From the NCBI GenBank assembly GCA_001872995.1, contig MNXO01000002.1, positions 1-18,940 on the forward strand: 18,940 nt of DNA, read 5' to 3'. This document shows, one piece after another, positions 15,130 through 18,940 of this stretch. The notes beneath the pieces were generated by a model. The model worked only from the letters and a program-made list of their open reading frames with translations. It was not told where the DNA came from and made no database searches. Each line of letters opens with the position of its first letter. The first letter of the stretch is position 1. Made by a program: the position numbers and the translations under genes. Source of the stretch: Bacteroidetes bacterium CG2_30_32_10 (lineage in GTDB: Bacteria; Bacteroidota; Bacteroidia; Bacteroidales; CG2-30-32-10).

Positions 15130-16110
15130 ATGAAAAAGTTATTAATGATAATGGCAGTAGCAATAATAACCATTTTTGCAAGCTGCAAAAAACAAGAAGT
15201 TTTTAAACAAGAAGACGGAAAAACTTCAGAAGACAACCGTAATGTTCAAGCAGAATGCGACGAAGCAATTAATGATGCCAATAATGTAGTATCATATCAC
15301 GGTTCGTCTTTTGGCAAATCACCGAACTCAGTTTTAGCAGAATCGAAACTCACTAATGGAGAAGTTTGTGGCGCTTCCATCGATACTTCTTTATTGAAAC
15401 AAGGCATTATCACACTCAATTTTGATGGAACAACAGTTTGTAATAATAGAAAAAGAGCAGGAAGCATTAGATTAAGTATTCAAGGCTTTACATCCGGAAC
15501 AAGATGGGAAGAACCAGGAGCTGTATTACAAATTGTTTATAACGATTACAAAGTAACTAGGGCATCAGATGGGAAAAGTATTAAATTTAATGGTATGCTT
15601 AATGTTACCAATGTAACAGGCGGAAATTTAATTCTTTTATATCTTGGAATTGCTCCAAATCAGACCAATCTTATTCATAAAGTAGAAGGAAACAATATTC
15701 AAATAGTATTTGACGACACAAAAACTGCAACATGGAACATTAACAGGCAAGCAACTTATACCAAAAGTATGAATGGCAATACAGTAGTGTTTACTTGTAC
15801 TGGAGAGGGAATAGGAACATATAATGGCATCAATAACTTAGAAAACTGGGGAACCACCCGCGAAGGCGATGGTTTTACAAGCCAAGTAAGCGAACCTGTC
15901 GTTTGGAATACTACTTGTGGGGCTGGTGCACCTGTAACTGGTAAATTAATTATGAAAATTGACTCTAAAGAATTTGAACTTACCATTACACTTGGTGTTG
16001 ATATAAATGGAAATCCTGTTACACCTGCCGTTAATGAATGTCCTTATGGTTTAAAAGTATCTTGGAAATGGAAAAACGATACTGGAAGCAAAATCTATCC
16101 TTATCAATAA
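15130..16110 (+). CDS. Unrecognised lipoprotein (326 residues)
   Basis: The N-terminus MKKLLMIMAVAIITIFASC is a lipoprotein signal with the lipidated Cys at position 19, followed by KKQE. I recognise no named domain. The mature part is rich in Thr, Gly, Asn and beta-strand patterns and contains six further Cys, which could pair in the periplasm or on the surface. The stretch GIITLNFDGTTVCNNRKRAGSI resembles, from memory, a motif of Bacteroidota lipoproteins of unknown function. The C-terminal half repeats a theme of strand, Cys and Gly-rich turn. The acidic residues after the lipidated Cys (EVFKQED) could act as a surface export signal of the Bacteroidota type, but the match is loose. The ATG at 15130 has an A-rich upstream region and no Shine-Dalgarno. 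A strong terminator follows. Confidence 0.72.
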   Translation: MKKLLMIMAVAIITIFASCKKQEVFKQEDGKTSEDNRNVQAECDEAINDANNVVSYHGSSFGKSPNSVLAESKLTNGEVCGASIDTSLLKQGIITLNFDGTTVCNNRKRAGSIRLSIQGFTSGTRWEEPGAVLQIVYNDYKVTRASDGKSIKFNGMLNVTNVTGGNLILLYLGIAPNQTNLIHKVEGNNIQIVFDDTKTATWNINRQATYTKSMNGNTVVFTCTGEGIGTYNGINNLENWGTTREGDGFTSQVSEPVVWNTTCGAGAPVTGKLIMKIDSKEFELTITLGVDINGNPVTPAVNECPYGLKVSWKWKNDTGSKIYPYQ

Positions 16111-16125
16111 AATTTAACTAAATAA

Positions 16126-16154
16126 AAAAGCTCACCTAATCAAGGTGGGCTTTT
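16126..16154 (+). terminator. Terminator after the lipoprotein gene
   Basis: A 12-bp stem (one T-G pair) has arms at 16126-16137 and 16143-16154 with a 5-base loop. It ends in four T with AT-rich sequence after it, and begins 15 bases after the stop codon. Confidence 0.8.
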
Positions 16155-16173
16155 ATATTTTATATAATTATAG

Positions 16174-16181
16174 TATTTTTG
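16174..16181 (+). promoter_or_regulatory. Probable -7 element of the alcohol dehydrogenase gene
   Basis: TATTTTTG matches TAnnTTTG and lies 21 bases before the ATG. The place for the -33 element falls in the T tract of the preceding terminator (TTTT at 16151-16154, 19 bases away), so terminator and promoter share bases. Confidence 0.45.
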
Positions 16182-16202
16182 AAAACTAAATAATTGACAA
16201 TT

Positions 16203-17342
16203 ATGGAAAACTTTATTTCTTACAACCCAACTACCCTTCATTTTGGAAAAGAAGTAACAAACGATATCGCTCAAACCATACTCACTTATGGGAAAAAAGT
16301 GCTTTTGGTATATGGCAAAAACGCTATTAAGCAAAATGGATTGTACGATAAAATTTTTAATAAACTAAAAAAAGCCAATATTGAAGTAGTTGAATACAAT
16401 GGCATTAAACCAAATCCAATTGTTGAAGATGTAGATGCAGCCGCCCATATTGGTAGATTAAACAAGGTCGATGTTATTTTGGCAGTTGGAGGAGGCAGCG
16501 TAATTGACACTGCTAAAATTATTTCTATTACCATTCCTGTTACACATTCTTGTTGGGATTTCTACCAAGGTAAAAGCAAACCCCAAAAATCGATTCCTCT
16601 GATTACTGTTTTAACACTTGCTGCTACTGGTACAGAAATGAATCCATTTGCAGTAATTCAAAATAACAGCACCAAACAAAAACTTGGTTATGGCAATCCA
16701 CTTATATTTCCTAAACATTCATACTTAGACCCACAAAATACATTTACTGTTCCTAAACATCAAACCGCTTTTGGTATTGTTGACCTTATAGCCCATTGCC
16801 TTGAGTCTTATTTTGGTTTTGGCAAAGCTGATTTATCAGACAAATTTGTAATTTCCATTATCAAAGAAGCTTTAGAAGTAGGTCCTAAATTATTAAATGA
16901 GCTTGATAACTATGAATATAGAGCAAGAATCATGTATGCTGCCACATGTGCATTAAATGGATTGTGTGCCAATGGAAGAACTTCAGGCGATTGGGGCGTA
17001 CATAGCATTGGTCATATTTATTCATTGCTTTATGATATTGCTCATGGAGCTTCGCTTTCAATTGCTTACCCTACCTGGTTGAAATTACAAAAAAAAAAAA
17101 TACCAGAACGCATTGCAGCATTAGGTTTCGATTTGTTTGGTGTTGCATCTGCCGATGAAACAATACTTGCTTTTGAAAAGTTTTTCAAAACACTCGAATG
17201 TCCTCTTACTTTAAAAGAAGCAAACATTAAAGACATTGATAAAAAAGAGATTTTTGATGTTATGAAACTTAATAAAGTGAGTGGCTCAAATCACAAACTA
17301 ACGGAAGTAGATTATTTAAAAATTATTGATTTAACTTGCTAA
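16203..17342 (+). CDS. Iron-containing alcohol dehydrogenase, YqhD/BdhA type
   Basis: This is a 379-residue cytoplasmic aldehyde reductase / alcohol dehydrogenase of the group III iron-containing family, probably using NADPH. With the ATG at 16203, the metal ligands fall at D194, H198, H267 and H281, the same numbers I recall for E. coli YqhD. The nucleotide site shows GGGSVIDTA at residues 96-104, and LAATGTEMNPFAV matches the YqhD/BdhA group. A TTG three codons upstream (16194) is in frame but less likely. YqhD reduces a wide range of short aldehydes, including lipid-peroxidation products, and BdhA reduces butyraldehyde; the true substrate here is unknown. A run of 12 A lies within codons 296-299. 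rnhA begins six bases after the stop, so the two are co-transcribed. Confidence 0.88.
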   Translation: MENFISYNPTTLHFGKEVTNDIAQTILTYGKKVLLVYGKNAIKQNGLYDKIFNKLKKANIEVVEYNGIKPNPIVEDVDAAAHIGRLNKVDVILAVGGGSVIDTAKIISITIPVTHSCWDFYQGKSKPQKSIPLITVLTLAATGTEMNPFAVIQNNSTKQKLGYGNPLIFPKHSYLDPQNTFTVPKHQTAFGIVDLIAHCLESYFGFGKADLSDKFVISIIKEALEVGPKLLNELDNYEYRARIMYAATCALNGLCANGRTSGDWGVHSIGHIYSLLYDIAHGASLSIAYPTWLKLQKKKIPERIAALGFDLFGVASADETILAFEKFFKTLECPLTLKEANIKDIDKKEIFDVMKLNKVSGSNHKLTEVDYLKIIDLTC

Positions 17343-17348
17343 AAATTG

Positions 17349-17825
17349 ATGGAAATTACTATTTATACCGATGGTTCGGCAAAAGGAAATCCAGGTAAAG
17401 GTGGTTATGGCGTAGTTCTAATCTCTGGCACACACAGAAAAGAGTTATCTCAAGGATATAGACTAACAACCAATAATAGAATGGAACTGTTGAGCGTTAT
17501 TGTAGCGCTAGAAGCAATAAAAACACCAAATGCAAATGTTACCATCTATTCCGATTCTAAATATGTGGTTGACTCAATAGAAAAAGGTTGGGTTTATAGT
17601 TGGCTAAAGAAACAATTCAAAGGAAAGAAAAACCAAGATTTATGGCTCCGTTTTCTTTCTATTTATAAAAACCACAAAGTGAAGTTTATTTGGATAAAAG
17701 GGCATAACGAAAATCCAGAAAATGAAGTGTGCGATAGGCTTGCTGTTAAAGCTTCAGACGAATACAATCTTCTGATTGATGAATATTATGAAGCAATGCA
17801 AAATAAAGAAGATTTATTGTTATAA
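17349..17825 (+). CDS. rnhA: Ribonuclease HI
   Basis: RNase HI cuts the RNA strand of RNA-DNA hybrids, for example in R-loops and replication primers. At 158 residues it is close to the E. coli enzyme (155). The catalytic set is complete: D8 in YTDGSAKGNPG, E46 in NNRMELLSV, D69 in YSDSKYV, H119 in IKGHNENPENEVCDRLA and D129 in the same stretch. The basic handle WLKKQFKGKKNQ, used to grip the hybrid, is present. The ATG at 17349 is chosen over the in-frame TTG one codon earlier. It follows the alcohol dehydrogenase gene by six bases and converges on the amidohydrolase gene, with only 14 bases between the two stop codons and no obvious terminator. Confidence 0.95.
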   Translation: MEITIYTDGSAKGNPGKGGYGVVLISGTHRKELSQGYRLTTNNRMELLSVIVALEAIKTPNANVTIYSDSKYVVDSIEKGWVYSWLKKQFKGKKNQDLWLRFLSIYKNHKVKFIWIKGHNENPENEVCDRLAVKASDEYNLLIDEYYEAMQNKEDLLL

Positions 17826-17839
17826 CTTCATAATATTTA

Positions 17840-18940
17840 TCATTCTTGCGATATCAATACTTTCACACTACTTTGAGCTGATAATTTCAAATTCATTAAA
17901 TCTACTTTTTCAATTAAATTTACACCAGGTTTTTTGCCCTTTTCGAGAGAGCCAAGTGTATTTTCAAGTTTCAAATAGTTGGCACCATTATAAGTTCCCC
18001 ATTTTAGAAGAGTATTTAATTCCATTTCAGGCATTTTCAATTGAATTTTTTTAATTTCCTCAAGTATAGAAAGAGATTTATTTGATGCTAAGCTGTCTGT
18101 GCCAAGGGTTATATTGTTTTCGTTGTGTTTTAAAAGTTGAAAATTAGGCAATTTGTTCTCAATAAACAAATTTGAACTTGGACAAAAGCACCACCAAAGG
18201 TTTTTAAAATAATTCTCTGCAAAAGCAATATCTTCAGCTTCACTCACGGTGTTATGCACCATTAAAATAGGGTTATTGTTGGGTAAAAATTCTGAAACAG
18301 AAGCTAATGAATTTAAACCAGTAGGATTAAATGACTTATAATCAACACCTAATAATTGTAATCTTTTAAATATATTACCATTCCTATTTTTAAAAAAATC
18401 ATTTTCATCTTCATTTTCTTGATGGTGCATACATAGAATTGAATTGTTTTCAATCGCATAAGCCTTGATTTTATTGAATAATTCTTTTGAAACGGCGTAT
18501 GGAGAATGAGGAACAATAGAAATGTGATCATTAAAATAGTCATTTGCCAGTTTTATCGCATGATTGAAAACATCCTCAGCATTATTTGGATTGGAGCCAA
18601 ACACTTCAATAAAAGTATGATAATAAATTTTACTATTCTTTTTTATTTCAAAGCTATCCATATTGTTAGACACATCGCCCACCGCAACAATTCCATTTTT
18701 TGTCATTTCTATATCAGCAAGAGCAATTGTTTCCTGAATATTTTCATCATTTTTCATCTTTAATCGCTGAACTTCTATAATAAAATTATGAAGTCCTGTA
18801 TTTTCAAGAATTTTATTTTTAAGATAAGATAACTCCAAATGACAATGGGTATTTACAAATCCTGGACAAATAAATCCTTTGTAAATCTTAACATCTTGAA
18901 CAGCATAATCTGCAAATTCAGGATTAATAACATCAATAAC
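17840..18940 (-). CDS. Amidohydrolase / deaminase of the SAH-deaminase and chlorohydrolase group, 5' end outside window
   Basis: The reading frame stays open to the window edge, giving 366 visible residues; probably only a short N-terminal strand segment is missing. The visible start, VKIYKGFICPGFVNTHCHLELSYL, contains the HxH metal motif (H32 and H34 of the visible part). Further expected metal and catalytic residues follow: IVPHSPYAVS, CMHHQENE (His and Glu), MVHNTVSEA and LGTDSLASN (Asp). This is the metal-dependent amidohydrolase fold used by S-adenosylhomocysteine, guanine and aminofutalosine deaminases and by chlorohydrolases; I cannot choose the substrate. All catalytic positions seem intact. 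An apparent TTG start at 18838 is internal and should not be used. The gene ends 14 bases from the rnhA stop, on the opposite strand. Confidence 0.82.
   Translation of the reverse strand, partial: VIDVINPEFADYAVQDVKIYKGFICPGFVNTHCHLELSYLKNKILENTGLHNFIIEVQRLKMKNDENIQETIALADIEMTKNGIVAVGDVSNNMDSFEIKKNSKIYYHTFIEVFGSNPNNAEDVFNHAIKLANDYFNDHISIVPHSPYAVSKELFNKIKAYAIENNSILCMHHQENEDENDFFKNRNGNIFKRLQLLGVDYKSFNPTGLNSLASVSEFLPNNNPILMVHNTVSEAEDIAFAENYFKNLWWCFCPSSNLFIENKLPNFQLLKHNENNITLGTDSLASNKSLSILEEIKKIQLKMPEMELNTLLKWGTYNGANYLKLENTLGSLEKGKKPGVNLIEKVDLMNLKLSAQSSVKVLISQE

Noticed and set aside
17776..18054. Plus-strand frame of 92 codons overlapping the end of rnhA and the amidohydrolase gene
   Set aside because: It overlaps two clear genes, is very rich in Ile and Phe, and reads as an antisense shadow.
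1..18940. CRISPR array, insertion sequence, toxin-antitoxin or defence system
   Set aside because: No regularly spaced repeats with unique spacers, no transposase or nuclease-helicase gene, and no small paired toxin-antitoxin frames were found; the only regular repeats are TPR codons.

Overview
The window is a compact, AT-rich stretch of chromosome from a member of the Bacteroidota. Four things point there. Promoter-like sites have the form TTTG-N19/20-TAnnTTTG, clearest before the tRNA and gdhA. Most starts lack Shine-Dalgarno sequences. The tRNA does not encode CCA. The protein families are typical of the phylum: two TPR / beta-propeller / carboxypeptidase-regulatory-like / OmpA envelope proteins, a long-form QueA and a short lipoprotein signal ending in Cys. 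I cannot assign an order or genus.

Layout: (1) 140-2332, an OmpA-family envelope protein closed by a strong terminator. (2) 2407-5535, a housekeeping run purM - prfA - pyrF, joining purine synthesis, translation termination and pyrimidine synthesis. (3) 5732-7066, gdhA (ammonia assimilation), with its own promoter, an unusually good ribosome binding site and a terminator. (4) 7118-7546, about 430 bases without a convincing gene but with several long inverted repeats. (5) 7596-10766, a minus-strand pair: a nine-repeat TPR protein followed by a second propeller/OmpA protein. (6) 10918-12992, a small conserved-looking protein, queA (queuosine synthesis) and a THEP1-type P-loop NTPase overlapping the queA stop. 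(7) 13198-13270, tRNA-Lys(UUU) with promoter and terminator, then about 600 bases with palindromes. (8) 13927-16110, a porin O/P-like outer-membrane protein and an unrecognised lipoprotein. (9) 16203-18940, a YqhD/BdhA-type alcohol dehydrogenase and RNase HI, converging on an amidohydrolase whose 5' end lies outside the window.

The known genes are core metabolism, translation and cell-envelope functions. I see no CRISPR array, transposase, integrase, phage gene, toxin-antitoxin pair or recognisable defence system. The least explained parts are the structured gap at 7118-7546 (possibly an undescribed RNA), the stem-loop and palindromes between the tRNA and the porin, the small protein before queA, and the co-transcribed TPR + propeller/OmpA pair, which resembles type IX secretion PorE architecture without PorP/SprF beside it.
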